64,000 nucleotides of DNA from NCBI GenBank assembly GCA_964544605.1, contig CAZJBX010000003.1:37374-101373 (forward strand), given 5' to 3'. The first letter of the stretch is position 1; every line of letters starts with the position of its first letter. Position numbers and translations under genes: made by a program. Source of the DNA: JAMIFN01 sp964544605. Lineage in GTDB: Bacteria > Pseudomonadota > Gammaproteobacteria > Burkholderiales > Burkholderiaceae_C. Of this stretch, positions 25,566 to 35,791 are shown piece after piece. The notes under the pieces were generated by a model. That model worked only from the letters and a program-made list of their open reading frames with translations, was not told where the DNA came from and searched no databases.

Positions 25566-26609
25566 TTAGCCGACAAAGTTCTCGGGGATTTTCGCTTTAG
25601 AGCGCGCTTCACCCATAGAGATGACATTGCGTTTGACCAAGTCTGCGAGGTTTTGGTCCAGGGTCTGCATACCCATGCTTTGGCCGGTTTGAATGGCCGA
25701 ATACATTTGCGCCACTTTCGCCTCACGGATGAGGTTGCGGATGGCGGGTGTGCCCGTCATGATTTCATGCGCGGCAACGCGGCCTGAGCCGTCTTTGAGT
25801 TTGCACAGGGCCTGAGAGATGACGGCGACCAAGGACTCTGACAGCATGGCGCGTACCATGTCTTTTTCTTCGGCGGGGAAGACATCGATGATGCGGTCAA
25901 TCGTTTTGGCGGCGCTGGAGGTGTGCAGCGTGCCGAACACAATGTGGCCCGTTTCTGCCGCAGTCAGAGCCAAGCGGATGGTTTCCAAATCGCGCAGCTC
26001 ACCAATCAAAATCGCATCTGGGTCTTCCCGTAGGGCGGATTTCAAGGCGGCGTTGAAGCTCAAAGTGTGTGGGCCGACCTCGCGTTGGTTGATCAGGCAT
26101 TTTTTCGATTCGTGCACGAACTCAATGGGGTCTTCCACCGTCAGGATGTGGCCGAAATTGGTTTCATTCAAGTGGTTGAGCATGGCGGCCAAGGTGGTGG
26201 ATTTGCCTGAACCTGTGGGGCCAGTGACCAAGACCAAGCCACGGGGCTTGAGCGCCAGATCCGCAAAAATCTTGGGTGTATTGAGTTGGTCCAGAGTCAA
26301 GATTTTGGATGGAATCGTGCGGAATACTGCGCCTGCGCCACGGTTGTGGTTGAAGGCATTGACACGGAAACGCGCCAAACCCTCAATCTCAAAGGAGAAA
26401 TCCACCTCGTAGAATTCCTCGTAATACTTGCGCTGGGTGTCGTTCATGATGTCGTACACCATGCTGTGGACTTGCTTGTGGTCAAAGGGCTCCACATTGA
26501 TGCGGCGCACATCGCCATGCACACGAATCATGGGGGGCAAACCCGCAGAAAGGTGCAAGTCAGAGGCATTGTTCTTGACGGAAAAGGCAAGGAGTTGGGT
26601 AATATCCAT
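25566..26609 (-). CDS. pilT: Type IV pilus retraction ATPase PilT
   Basis: Main motor for disassembling type IV pili. 347 residues, standard length. Walker A is GPTGSGKSTTLAAM, Walker B ILIGELRDLETI and the His box GTLHTSSAAKTIDRIIDVFP. The C-terminal AIRNLIREAK motif, which is needed for retraction, is present. It opens with MDITQLLAFSVKNNASDLHLSAG. The divergent yggS begins 28 bases upstream, the usual pilT-yggS arrangement. Confidence 0.97.
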   Translation of the reverse strand: MDITQLLAFSVKNNASDLHLSAGLPPMIRVHGDVRRINVEPFDHKQVHSMVYDIMNDTQRKYYEEFYEVDFSFEIEGLARFRVNAFNHNRGAGAVFRTIPSKILTLDQLNTPKIFADLALKPRGLVLVTGPTGSGKSTTLAAMLNHLNETNFGHILTVEDPIEFVHESKKCLINQREVGPHTLSFNAALKSALREDPDAILIGELRDLETIRLALTAAETGHIVFGTLHTSSAAKTIDRIIDVFPAEEKDMVRAMLSESLVAVISQALCKLKDGSGRVAAHEIMTGTPAIRNLIREAKVAQMYSAIQTGQSMGMQTLDQNLADLVKRNVISMGEARSKAKIPENFVG

Positions 26610-26637
26610 GGACAGAAATCAGTAAACGGAGTGAGAA

Positions 26638-27369
26638 GTGGATGCAAAAACGATGCATGGCAATATAACGCACATTCGCCAAGAGATGGCGCGCTTGTGT
26701 GTGGTTTTTGCACGCAATGAAACAGAGGTCGCGCTTCTGGCTGTGTCAAAAACCGTGCCAGCCGATATTGTGCTGCTGGCCGCGCAAGCGGGACAACACG
26801 CCTTTGGCGAGAATTATGTGCAAGAAGGCGTTGACAAAATCGCCACCCTTGCGGCCCAAGCCCCCGATTTGGCCGCCGAGCTGCAATGGCACATGATAGG
26901 CCCTTTGCAAAGCAATAAAACCAAAGCCGTGGCCGAGCACTTCGACTGGGTTCACACCATCGACCGCCTGAAAATTGCCCAGCGCCTGAACGCCCAGCGC
27001 CCGCCTGAGCTGCCGCCCCTGCAAGTGCTGCTACAAGTGAACATTGACGGCGCGCCCAGCAAAGCGGGCCTGATGCCGCAAGACATTCTGCCCTTGGCCG
27101 TCGCTCTGCAAGAGCTGCCGCACATCGCCCTGCGTGGCCTTATGGCCATGCCCGATGCCCAAGATGATGACGCGGCGCTCGCGGCGCTTTACGCCCAAGT
27201 GGCGCAATTGCTCCAGCAATTGCAAGCCGAACCCGCTCTGGCGCATTGCCAGCTTGACACCTTATCGATGGGCATGAGTGGCGACATGGCTCCCGCCATT
27301 GCTGGCGGCAGCACTTTGCTGCGCATCGGCAGTGCCATCTTTGGCCAGCGGCAGGGCAAAAGCGCCTGA
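26638..27369 (+). CDS. YggS/PROSC family PLP homeostasis protein
   Basis: Cytosolic PLP-binding TIM-barrel protein that controls vitamin B6 and amino-acid balance; no enzyme activity is known. 243 residues: LLAVSKTVPAD carries the PLP lysine, FGENYVQE, WHMIGPLQSNK, LLQVNIDGAPSKAG, LSMGMSGD and STLLRIGSAIFG. The GTG at 26638 is chosen because GGAG lies 6-9 bases upstream; an ATG at 26653 is the alternative and would remove five residues. It ends about 117 bases before tRNA-Arg. Confidence 0.94.
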   Translation: MDAKTMHGNITHIRQEMARLCVVFARNETEVALLAVSKTVPADIVLLAAQAGQHAFGENYVQEGVDKIATLAAQAPDLAAELQWHMIGPLQSNKTKAVAEHFDWVHTIDRLKIAQRLNAQRPPELPPLQVLLQVNIDGAPSKAGLMPQDILPLAVALQELPHIALRGLMAMPDAQDDDAALAALYAQVAQLLQQLQAEPALAHCQLDTLSMGMSGDMAPAIAGGSTLLRIGSAIFGQRQGKSA

Positions 27370-27486
27370 ACATGCGCCCAAACCGCAGCGCCAAGATTGC
27401 GGCCAACACAGACTACAATGCGGCGCTGACTTCAGCGATGCCAACGGGCGGCGCAAAGCCCCCAACTCAGCGCATCGCTCCTCTGT

Positions 27487-27561
27487 CTCGCCGTATTTCA
27501 ATGGATAGAATGCGGCCCTCCGAAGGCTGCGATCCAGGTTCGATTCCTGGCGGCGGGACCA
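27487..27561 (+). tRNA. tRNA-Arg (anticodon CCG)
   Basis: 75-nt cloverleaf with encoded CCA. The acceptor CTCGCCG pairs with CGGCGGG (one U-G). The anticodon loop CTCCGAA reads CGG codons, and the T-arm is CCAGG-TTCGATT-CCTGG. Position 10-25 in the D-stem is a U-U mismatch. A TACAAT at 27413-27418 may be its -10. It forms the left boundary of the phage-protein remnant. Confidence 0.95.
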
Positions 27562-27574
27562 CCCACAACACCAC

Positions 27575-27605
27575 ATTGCTGCAATAAAAAGAAAATAGCA
27601 GCAAT
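27575..27605. repeat. Inverted repeat just after tRNA-Arg
   Basis: ATTGCTGC (27575-27582) and GCAGCAAT (27598-27605) form an 8-bp stem with an A-rich 15-base loop. No T-tract follows. It may shape the 3' end of the tRNA precursor or be a scar of the adjacent insertion. Confidence 0.45.
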
Positions 27606-27614
27606 ATCAACGGC

Positions 27615-30600
27615 TTGCCCCTCCATTCCTGCACTTTGCCGCTGTTTACAGCAGTGCTTTGCAAATCAAACCTGCGATTTTGCTGCAACAAATCCCGCAA
27701 CATTCGGGCCGAACAATTCTTTCAAGCCAGCTACGACAACGGCCTCATTGCCATCCCAGCGGCTGAATACGCCACCAAAATCGCGCCCCAACAATGGGCG
27801 CAGCAATTCAACGAGCATGTGCAGGCCACGCCAGACGACTACAGCCCAGCCCAAGCCCGTGACATCATTAGCAAAAACGCCGCAGAACTCAAAGCCGAGT
27901 TTGAGCAAGCCATGCACGAGGCCAGCGCCGGCCAAGCCTTTGCCGATGAGGTTGATGCCCTCAAAACTCAAATCAGCCAACAGCTCATGGCCACAGGCCG
28001 CCACGGCCAGCAAACCGCCGATGCCAACGCCACCGCCTTTGCCGCCTACTTTGCCACCCGTGCGCAGCAGTTGGGCACGCAGCCGCAAGCCCTCTTTGAA
28101 GCCAGCGGCCTGAGCATTGCGCCCGAGGGTGGGTTTACGGTCAACCAAGAAGGCTTAGGCCAGCGCACCAATGCGCCGAGTGCCCCGTCTGAGGCCATCC
28201 CCGCAGAAGCCCTTAACGCCATGCACGCCAGCTATACGCAGCGAGGCGGCGAAGGCGACATCAACGAATCCACCAACATCGAAGCCAAATCAGATGCCTT
28301 TGCCGCTATGGCCCAATCACTGGGCTACACCGTCACTGATCGAGGCGGCAAATACTTTGATGCCGTCAAAGACTTTGGCAAAGACGAAGACGGCTATGAC
28401 AGAGAAGTGCGCTTTAGCGTTCGTGTATCTGACCACTCCAATGTGAACCGCAGCCAGCACTACGGCACAACGCACATCAACATTGCCCCAGATGATGGCT
28501 GGGCCAGAGACACATTTGAGCAAGCCTATTGGAAGCTCAAACACGCCACGCCAGACGATGAGGGCTATACGGGCGGCCTCATCAATGGCGAATCGGTCGA
28601 TGATTGGATTTACTACCAAGCGTCGCAGCCAGATGCCCAAGCCGCCGAACTCCAGCGCCAGTTTGACGAAACCGCCCAAGCCTTGGGCGGGCAAGCGGCC
28701 TACGATGCAGCCAAGGCCGCAGGCAAGACCAAGTTGAACTACCGCCAGTGGGTGCAGGTGCGAACGCCGAACTTCAAGGCGTGGTTTGGGGATTGGGAGG
28801 CGGGGCAATCCATTCGCCGTGCCAATGCCCAAATTCAGCAATGGTTTGAAGGAACGCTGGCGGCCAATGTTGTCATTGGTTTGGGACGGCCATCACAAGT
28901 TTTGGCCATGCACGGCGTGCCAAACCTGCCCATTACGCTCAAGCAGTCCATCCTACGCAAGGCGACCGATGGCAAGCACGGAATTGATAAGGCATCCTTG
29001 TCTGATTTGGCTGGAGCGATTCAAAACCCACTGGCCATTTTTGATGATGCTGACCACCCCAATACCCGTGTGGTTCTGACGGAGGTTCGTTCTGCTGACG
29101 GCAATGTCATTGCGGCATTGCGCCTCAATCAAAGCCGTGACGGGCTAGAAATCAATGATGTGCGTAGCGTTCACCCCAAGCGAGACGAAAGCATCTTGCA
29201 CTGGGTGAATGAGGGGCTTCTTCTTGGCGTGGACAAAAATAAGGGCCGCACATGGCTTGAGAACTTAGCTGCGACCCATTCGCAGCAGCCCCAAGCATTG
29301 GCGACCCTTGACGACATTTTATACGATGGCACATCTTTGTCCAACGCCTCCAAAGTCATTGACCCCGAGACGGGCGAGCCGCTGGTGGTGTATCACGGAC
29401 GGCACGAGAACTTCAATGTGTTTGATGAGCGACTGTCAGGCGGGGTGTTTTATTTTTCCAGCGACCGTGCCTACGCGGACGAGTATGGAGACCCCTACGG
29501 GAAGGTGTCGAATGTAGAGGCGTTCCTGAGCGCTGGGAATGTGCTGGACTTGCGTAATTTAACATCCATCACTCCAATAAAGTTCCTTGAGGCATTGAAG
29601 GCGAAAGGGGTGGTGTTTTCCGAGAACACCGCCGAGGCAGTCAAAGGCAAGATCGGTGCGATGAAGGGTAGTCACCCCTCTTGGTATTACTTGAGAATAC
29701 TGAGCGAGGGCGGGCTTGTGGGGGATATTCGTCGCGCTGGATTTGATGCAGTCCAGCAGATGGAGTCGACGGGGACGGGGCGGCCACTGAGGGAATCATT
29801 CGCGGTTTTCACTCCCAACCAAATCAAATCCGCCACGGGCAACACAGGGGCGTTTGATGGCGGCAATGCCAACATCCTTTACCAGTCGGCTCAGCAGGAT
29901 ATAGACGCGCAATACCTTGCAGCCATCGAGCGCGGCGATATGGAGACAGCAAAGCAGCTTGTCCATGAAGCCGCGCAACAGGCAGGGTATGACCCAACTA
30001 TTAATTACCGCATGTCGCACAGTGCGCCAAATAAGCAAGACAACCCAAGTTTGCTGGAGGCCCGCGAGACTGGATTAGTGCCAGACGACTACTGGACACA
30101 CCCACAGTATTACCTCAGCTCACCCGAGGAGCGTGAAGCACTCAGCAAAATCAACACTACACTGCGATCAGCAGATGCGAGAAAAGCTGCGGGCAAAAAT
30201 CCCAGTTTTGCCCTCCTTACCGTGTATCGTGCCATTCCAAAAGATGTAAAAGATGGCGCATTCCGCAATGGCGACTGGGTAACGCCAAGCCTCAGTTACG
30301 CCAAGTTAGAAGGCGCAGAGATTAAAGGTGGCTACCGCATCATTAGCAAATCAGTATCCATAAAAGATATTTACTGGGACGGCAACAGCATTGCCGAACT
30401 GGGGTATGACGATGGCAATAACTACGCTTACCGCAACACCAAGAACAACCGCAAGCTGCTAGACCCCATCACCCGCAACGAAGCGGGCGAAATCATTCCA
30501 CTTAGCCAGCGTTTTAAGGCGAGAAACCCCAGTGTTTATTACCAATCAGCCAACAACGCCACCACCCTAGAAGAACAGCTTGAGCAAGCGCAAAGGGTGC

Positions 30601-30974
30601 TGGCTGATGCACGGGCCAGAGGCGAGCAGGCGGCCAAGAACCGTGGTGCAGCAGAGCGGCAACTTGTCGCCGAGCTTGAGGCCAATCTGACGGATGATGA
30701 GAAGGCATTTGTCAGCGGAGAGCTGAAAGCCTCAGCCGAGAGGCTGGCGCAATTGCACAGTGAACGCCGAGATGCCGAGGACGCATTAGAGAGCGCCAAA
30801 TCTCATCGGGCGCATCCTTTGACTTCGTATCAAGGCGGCGAGCCAAGCCGCACATACTGGACACACATTGTGCGCTCTGTTCTGGACGATGATGCGCAGG
30901 GCATAGCGGCAGCCGAAATGATGACTGGTGCTACGACTGGGCAGAATGAGGATTCAAGTTTTTTTTGTCCGTAG
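27615..30974 (+). pseudogene. Phage-type polyvalent protein, 5'-truncated and frameshifted (first part)
   Basis: Open frame of 1119 codons without a credible start: the frame opens after a stop at 27585, and homology-like sequence begins only at about residue 34 (QASYDNGLIAIPAAEYAT, a segment seen in large polyvalent phage proteins). Domains read by eye: helical N-part to about 200; MuF-C-like nuclease domain about 422-559; ART-PolyVal-like ADP-ribosyltransferase about 585-770 (LVVYHGR, GVFYFSSDRAYADEYG); a second domain about 798-969 starting YRMSHSAPNKQDNP; coiled coil to 1090. It stops after a T8 tract, while the same protein continues one frame over. A decayed prophage gene is most likely. 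Confidence 0.75.
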
Positions 30975-32994
30975 CAAAGATGGCAAAGAAACATACCAAG
31001 GGCGCTACCTATGGAAAGCCGTTCGGGATTATTTTGCGGCGCAAGAATTTTCACCATTTCGGCCAGAGGCAAATTCACAAAGCCCCGCCGCATCCCAAGC
31101 ATTTGAAACAGTGCTGGCCACTCTCAAGAATTTCAATTCTGACTATAAAGTTGTTGAGAACCTAGACGAAGGTCTGGACAAAATTGAGGCCGCGCAAGCC
31201 AAAGTTGATGGCATCAAGGCAGAAATCGACAGAGTGCAGGCCGTTTTGGAATCGCCAAACATTGACCCGCTCCGTGAGGCGCAGCGCAACGCTGACCGAG
31301 CTAGGTACACCCAAACAGCAGATGAGATTGCCGCAGAAGATGATGTAAAAGCCTCTAAGCATGAGATTGAAGTTATTGAGCAGGCGCTTGACCTTTTGAA
31401 TGCAGATGCGATGGCCGAGATTTTGGCCGAGCGGGACAGGGATTTGACTGAGCGGCTCCGTCTGGCGAAACGGCGCGAGGATGTGCAATATGCCTTTGCT
31501 GGCAAAGCACGCAAGGCGCTGGCTGAAACAACAGACTTCTGGCTGGCTTATGCCAAGCGGTTTGATGCGCTGCGCTTTGGCACAAGCACGGCGACTGACA
31601 TTGATACCGTTGCCGATGATATTTCAAATGGCAAGGTGGCGACAGCAACCGAAGATGGTTCTATTGTGTTGGATTCAGACCAAGGAAGTGCAACGATAGA
31701 CGATGCCGACACCGATCAGCCATACATGACGACAACGGGGGCGAATGGCGATGGCTCTTTGTTTTACGCCATTGCCCATGCGTGGGCCTACAACAATCAC
31801 AAAACCATTGTTGTCAAATCATCGCTGTCTGACATCAATGCCCATTTGCGCCGCACATCCAATATGTTGTCTGCTGCTTTACGGGCGGGCGATACGCGCC
31901 ATATGGAGCCAGGCTCAAGGCAGGGTATCGAGTTTAATGGCGATGCCCATAAGAACATTGGAATCATGCTGAAGAAGGAAATGGATGTGGTGTTGGGCGA
32001 CATCCCCGCCCTGAAGAAAGTCCGTTTCAATCTGCGCAGTGGCGAGTTCACGCTGCGCAATGGCACGGTGCTCAATGATGCCGAGCTAGAAAACCTTGTG
32101 GGCGGCTACAAAAACGAGTGGGGCATTGGTGAGACGACGGCAAAACGGGCCATCATTACCAACACGCTTATCAAGCACTTTACAAAATACGGCACGCTCA
32201 GTGCCACAGAGAGCGTGCTGCCTGAGCGTCTGCTTTACCAAGGCAATACCAGCATAGAGCCGATTGCGCTTTCGTTAAAAGGCTGGAGCGGTAGTGCATC
32301 AGATTTGAGCCGCTTGGCGCGAGATGTTTACACAAAAGAGCTGCAAGGCACGCGCATTTACAACGCCAGCATTGGCGGCGAGGTGGCCTTTACCGCAGAG
32401 GGCAAGGGGGAGGCGTTTGGCGCACGCGGCAAATTGCGTAAGCCGATTCGGGCGGAGATGGTTCACGCCTTGCGTGAGATTGTGGGCAATGCCATGCAAG
32501 TGGCAGTTGAGCGGCCCCAGAAGGGGCGAGAAAAAGACACCAGTGCATTCAGAACACTGCTTGCCCCGCTATTGGTGTACGGGCAAATGCACGCCGTGCG
32601 GGTGACTGTGCGAGATGCGAAGGCCGTGCCCAGTGGCGATACGCCGCATAAGTTTTACGACATTACTTCACTGGAAATAAAAAGAAGCCCCAGTGTGCAT
32701 GGAGTCAATCCTGAGTCAGAATATCGTCCCGCTCCTGCTGGGGCTTCGGGTGTCACTGTAGCAGAGTTGGCCCAAGCCTTCAACATTGAAATAGGCCACC
32801 CCCAAGGCAAAGGCAAAGCCAGCGGCCCCCGTGGGCTGTTTGACCCCGAGAGCTTCACCATTGCGCTACTCAATGGCTCAGACCTCTCCACCACCCTGCA
32901 CGAAGGGGCGCACTTCTTTTTTGAGAACGACATGGCCTTGGCCAGCCGCCTGCTGCAAAGCAAAGCGCGTTGGCTTGCCCCTGGCGCGATTTAG
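30928..32994 (+). pseudogene. Phage-type polyvalent protein, continuation truncated in its metallopeptidase domain
   Basis: Continues the protein above in another frame; coding from about 30963 (FVRSKDGKETYQGRYLW) follows directly if the T8 tract at 30959-30966 lost one base. It contains a coiled coil (about 50-210), an unrecognised domain (about 255-440, GDGSLFYAIAHAWAYNNH), a stretch like a large-polyvalent-protein-associated domain (about 460-590) and the zincin motif LHEGAHFF (HExxH, about 655-664). It ends 25 residues later against the moxR stop codon, so the helicase or methylase modules normally downstream are lost. Whether T8 is a mutation, an assembly error or a slippery site is open. 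Confidence 0.75.
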
Positions 32995-33839
32995 CGCCTT
33001 TGCATGAGCACCATTTTTTCCAGCAGGCTCACATCTTGTTCGTTTTTCAGCAAAGCGCCGACCAAGGGCGGGATGCTGATTTGATTGTCTTGGCTTTGCA
33101 GGGCGCTCAAGGGGATGTCTTCGGCGACCAAGAGTTTGAGCCAGTCAATGAGTTCTGAGGTGGAGGGTTTTTTCTTGATGCCTGGGGCGCTGCGCAGTTG
33201 GTAGAACTGCTGCATGGCGGCGCTGAGCAGTTCGTCTTTGAGTGCGGGGAAGTGCACTTTGACGATGTCGGCCATGGTTTCGGCATCGGGGAATTTGATG
33301 AAGTGGAAAAAGCAGCGGCGCAAAAATGCGTCGGGCAGCTCTTTTTCATTGTTCGAGGTGATAAAGACCAAGGGGCGGTGTTTGGCCTTGATGAGCTGGC
33401 GTGTTTCGTAGCAGTAGAACTCCATGCGGTCAATCTCGCGCAGCAGGTCGTTGGGGAATTCAATGTCCGCTTTGTCGATTTCGTCAATCAGCAGGGCCAC
33501 GGGCTCGTCGGCTTCAAAGGCTTGCCAGAGTACGCCTTTGACGATGTAGTTTTCAATGTTTTTGACGCGCTCGTCGCCCAGTTGCGAGTCACGCAGGCGG
33601 CTGACGGCATCGTATTCATACAAGCCTTGTTGGGCTTTGGTGGTGGATTTGATGTGCCATTGCAACAGGGGCATATTCATGGCGGCGGCGGCTTCTTCGG
33701 CCAGCATGGTTTTGCCGGTGCCGGGCTCACCTTTGACCAGCAGCGGGCGCTGTAGGGTGATGGCGGCGTTAACGGCCAGCTTCAAATCAGGGGTGGCGAC
33801 ATAGCTGCTGGAGCCAGTGAAACGGGGGCGGCTGCTCAT
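32991..33839 (-). CDS. MoxR family AAA+ ATPase
   Basis: Chaperone-like AAA+ ATPase of 282 residues. Walker A is GEPGTGKTM (about 40-48), Walker B LLIDEIDKAD (about 108-117), sensor 1 VFITSNNEKELPDAFLRRC. MoxR proteins usually work with a downstream vWA protein to mature or insert cofactors in partner enzymes. Here the position where the vWA gene should follow is occupied by the truncated polyvalent gene, whose stop codon overlaps this one. The ATG at 33839 fits the family; the frame extends upstream without similarity. The partner may have been deleted when the phage DNA entered. Confidence 0.92.
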   Translation of the reverse strand: MSSRPRFTGSSSYVATPDLKLAVNAAITLQRPLLVKGEPGTGKTMLAEEAAAAMNMPLLQWHIKSTTKAQQGLYEYDAVSRLRDSQLGDERVKNIENYIVKGVLWQAFEADEPVALLIDEIDKADIEFPNDLLREIDRMEFYCYETRQLIKAKHRPLVFITSNNEKELPDAFLRRCFFHFIKFPDAETMADIVKVHFPALKDELLSAAMQQFYQLRSAPGIKKKPSTSELIDWLKLLVAEDIPLSALQSQDNQISIPPLVGALLKNEQDVSLLEKMVLMQRR

Positions 33840-33934
33840 GGTGGGGCTTCTCCGTGGCGGTCTAGGGTGGGGTGTAGGGGCGGTGAATGAGGCCAAGATT
33901 GTGGCACAGCAAGGTTTTTCATTTTGATGCCCCC

Positions 33935-33940
33935 TAAAAT
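33935..33940 (+). promoter_or_regulatory. -10 element next to the acyl-CoA synthetase start
   Basis: TAAAAT lies seven bases before ATG 33948, so transcription would start at or near the start codon, giving a leaderless mRNA. No Shine-Dalgarno and no clear -35 are present. Confidence 0.4.
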
Positions 33941-33947
33941 GCCCTGC

Positions 33948-35768
33948 ATGAAGCAGTCCAGCACCCCTTTGTCCGACGAACTGCGCGCCTTGACCCGCCA
34001 AGTGCAAGCGCAATTGACCCACGCGGCCTCGCCTTTTGCCCTCGCGCCCCAGCCTTATGCCGATGGCAGCAGCGGCTGGCGTTTTGCCCAAGCGCCGCAG
34101 CATGTGGCGCACTGGCTTGATGCGGGCCGCGCCCATGTCGATGCGCCCTTCATTCACTACTGGCACAACGGCGGCAAAGAGGCCAAGCTGCCGAGCCAGC
34201 CCGAGGTCTGGCGCTACGCTGATTTTTACGCCTTGGTCGATACCTGGGCCGCTTGGCTGCCGCAGCACACGGGCTTGGCCGCAGGCGAGCGCGTGGCGAT
34301 TTTGTCGGCCAATAGCCCGCAGTGGGTGGCTGCTTTTGCCGCCAGTGTGTATGCGGGCGCGGTGGTGGCGCCGCTCAATAGCATGAATACAGCGCTGGAT
34401 GCGGTGCAGACTCTGGCCGAGTTGCAGCCCAAGCTGCTGTTTGCCGATGCCGCCCGCTGGCAGGCTTTGCAGGTGCTGTGGCAGGCCGAACCTGAGGCTT
34501 TTGCCGCCCTGCCTGCTTGCACCGTGCTGCTGCTGGGCGCAGAGGTCGGCGACACAAGCACCCTGCCCACAGGCTGGCGTGTGCTGGCTCTGCCTGCGGC
34601 TGACGCACGAAGCCCTGCGGCGCAAGCGCCTGCGGCCAGTGCCCAAGCCGATGCGCTGATTGTGTACACCTCAGGCTCGGCGGCGCGCCCCAAGGGGGCC
34701 GTATTCAGCCATGATGCGGTGTGCCAGGCGCTGATGAATTTGGAATACATCGGCGCGTTTGCGGCCATGACTTCCCCCGCTGCTTTGCAAAAAATCATGG
34801 CCGCTGGCCATGCGCCGTGCTTGCTCAGTTGCGTGCCTTATTTCCATGTCAGCGGTTTGTATGCCCAAGTCCTCAGCACGCTGAAGAATGGCCGCAAATT
34901 GGTGCTGCTGCCGCGCTGGCAGGCGGCGCAGGCTTTGCATTTGATTGAGCACGAGAAGGTCACGGCCATCAGCGCTGCGCCCACCATGGTGGCCCAGCTC
35001 ATGGCCCTGCCTGAATTTGGCGAGGCCGAAGTCACGGGCTCGCTCACGGCCATTGGTTTTGGCGGCAGCGCCATACCGCCCGCCTTGCAGCAGGCGGCGC
35101 AAGAGCGCTTGGCCGAGACCCTTTGCGGCACGGGCTTTGGCATGACGGAGACGGGCGGCGCAGGCGCGGGCGCATCGGGCGCGGTGTTTTTGCACAATCC
35201 CGCCAGTGCGGGCTTGCTCTCGCCCATCATGCAAGTGCGCATTGAAGACGACAACGGCCAAGCCCTGCCCACGGGCGAGGCGGGCGAGATTTGCCTGCGC
35301 GGGCCGACGCTGATGCGCGGCTATTGGCAGCAAGAGGAGGCCAGCGCCCAAGCTCTGCGCGGCGGCTGGATGCACACGGGTGATTGGGGCTATGCGGATG
35401 CCGATAGCTACCTCTACATCCCAGGCCGCATCAAAGAAGTCATCAACCGCCACGGCGAGAAAATTGCCGCCAGCGAGGTGGAGGCTTGCCTTGCCAGCCA
35501 CCCTGCCGTACAAGAGGTGGCCGTCATCGCTTTGCCCGATGCCGATAGCCTAGAGCGCGTGGCCGCCTGCGTCGTGCCCAAGGGCGATGCGCTGCTGCGC
35601 TTTGACGAAGATGAGCTGCTGGCGCAATGGCAGGCCCATGCCGCCGCCCATTTGCCCGCTTACAAAGTGCCCACGGCTTGGGCCTTGCACCCCCAGCCGC
35701 TGCCGCGCAATGCCATGCAAAAGGTGGTGAAAGGGGGCTTGGCCGCCTGCTTTACCAGCGCCAGTTGA
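33948..35768 (+). CDS. AMP-forming acyl-CoA synthetase/ligase
   Basis: Member of the adenylate-forming superfamily that activates a carboxylate as acyl-AMP and transfers it to CoA. About 606 residues. Motifs: phosphate loop YTSGSAARPKGA, GFGMTETGG (A5), GDWGYADADSYLYIPGR (A7-A8), VINRHGEKIAASEVE hinge and LPRNAMQKVVKG with the catalytic C-terminal lysine. The serine in SAARPKG replaces the common STGxPKG spacing but keeps the loop. Substrate cannot be read from sequence; a medium or long-chain acid is plausible. ATG 33948 is favoured by the -10 at 33935; ATG 33927 is an alternative. hemE follows 24 bases later. Confidence 0.9.
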   Translation: MKQSSTPLSDELRALTRQVQAQLTHAASPFALAPQPYADGSSGWRFAQAPQHVAHWLDAGRAHVDAPFIHYWHNGGKEAKLPSQPEVWRYADFYALVDTWAAWLPQHTGLAAGERVAILSANSPQWVAAFAASVYAGAVVAPLNSMNTALDAVQTLAELQPKLLFADAARWQALQVLWQAEPEAFAALPACTVLLLGAEVGDTSTLPTGWRVLALPAADARSPAAQAPAASAQADALIVYTSGSAARPKGAVFSHDAVCQALMNLEYIGAFAAMTSPAALQKIMAAGHAPCLLSCVPYFHVSGLYAQVLSTLKNGRKLVLLPRWQAAQALHLIEHEKVTAISAAPTMVAQLMALPEFGEAEVTGSLTAIGFGGSAIPPALQQAAQERLAETLCGTGFGMTETGGAGAGASGAVFLHNPASAGLLSPIMQVRIEDDNGQALPTGEAGEICLRGPTLMRGYWQQEEASAQALRGGWMHTGDWGYADADSYLYIPGRIKEVINRHGEKIAASEVEACLASHPAVQEVAVIALPDADSLERVAACVVPKGDALLRFDEDELLAQWQAHAAAHLPAYKVPTAWALHPQPLPRNAMQKVVKGGLAACFTSAS

Positions 35769-35776
35769 ATCAAGGC

Positions 35777-35782
35777 GATAAT
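35777..35782 (+). promoter_or_regulatory. -10 element close to the hemE start
   Basis: GATAAT sits nine bases before ATG 35792. Transcription would begin within a few bases of the start codon, a second leaderless-type arrangement. No ribosome site is seen. Confidence 0.4.
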
Positions 35783-35791
35783 CACAGCCCT

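Noticed and set aside
27540..33000. Attachment-site duplication of the tRNA-Arg 3' end
   Set aside because: No second copy of the tRNA 3' end was found at the right boundary near 32990, and no integrase gene is present, so tRNA-directed integration is not shown.
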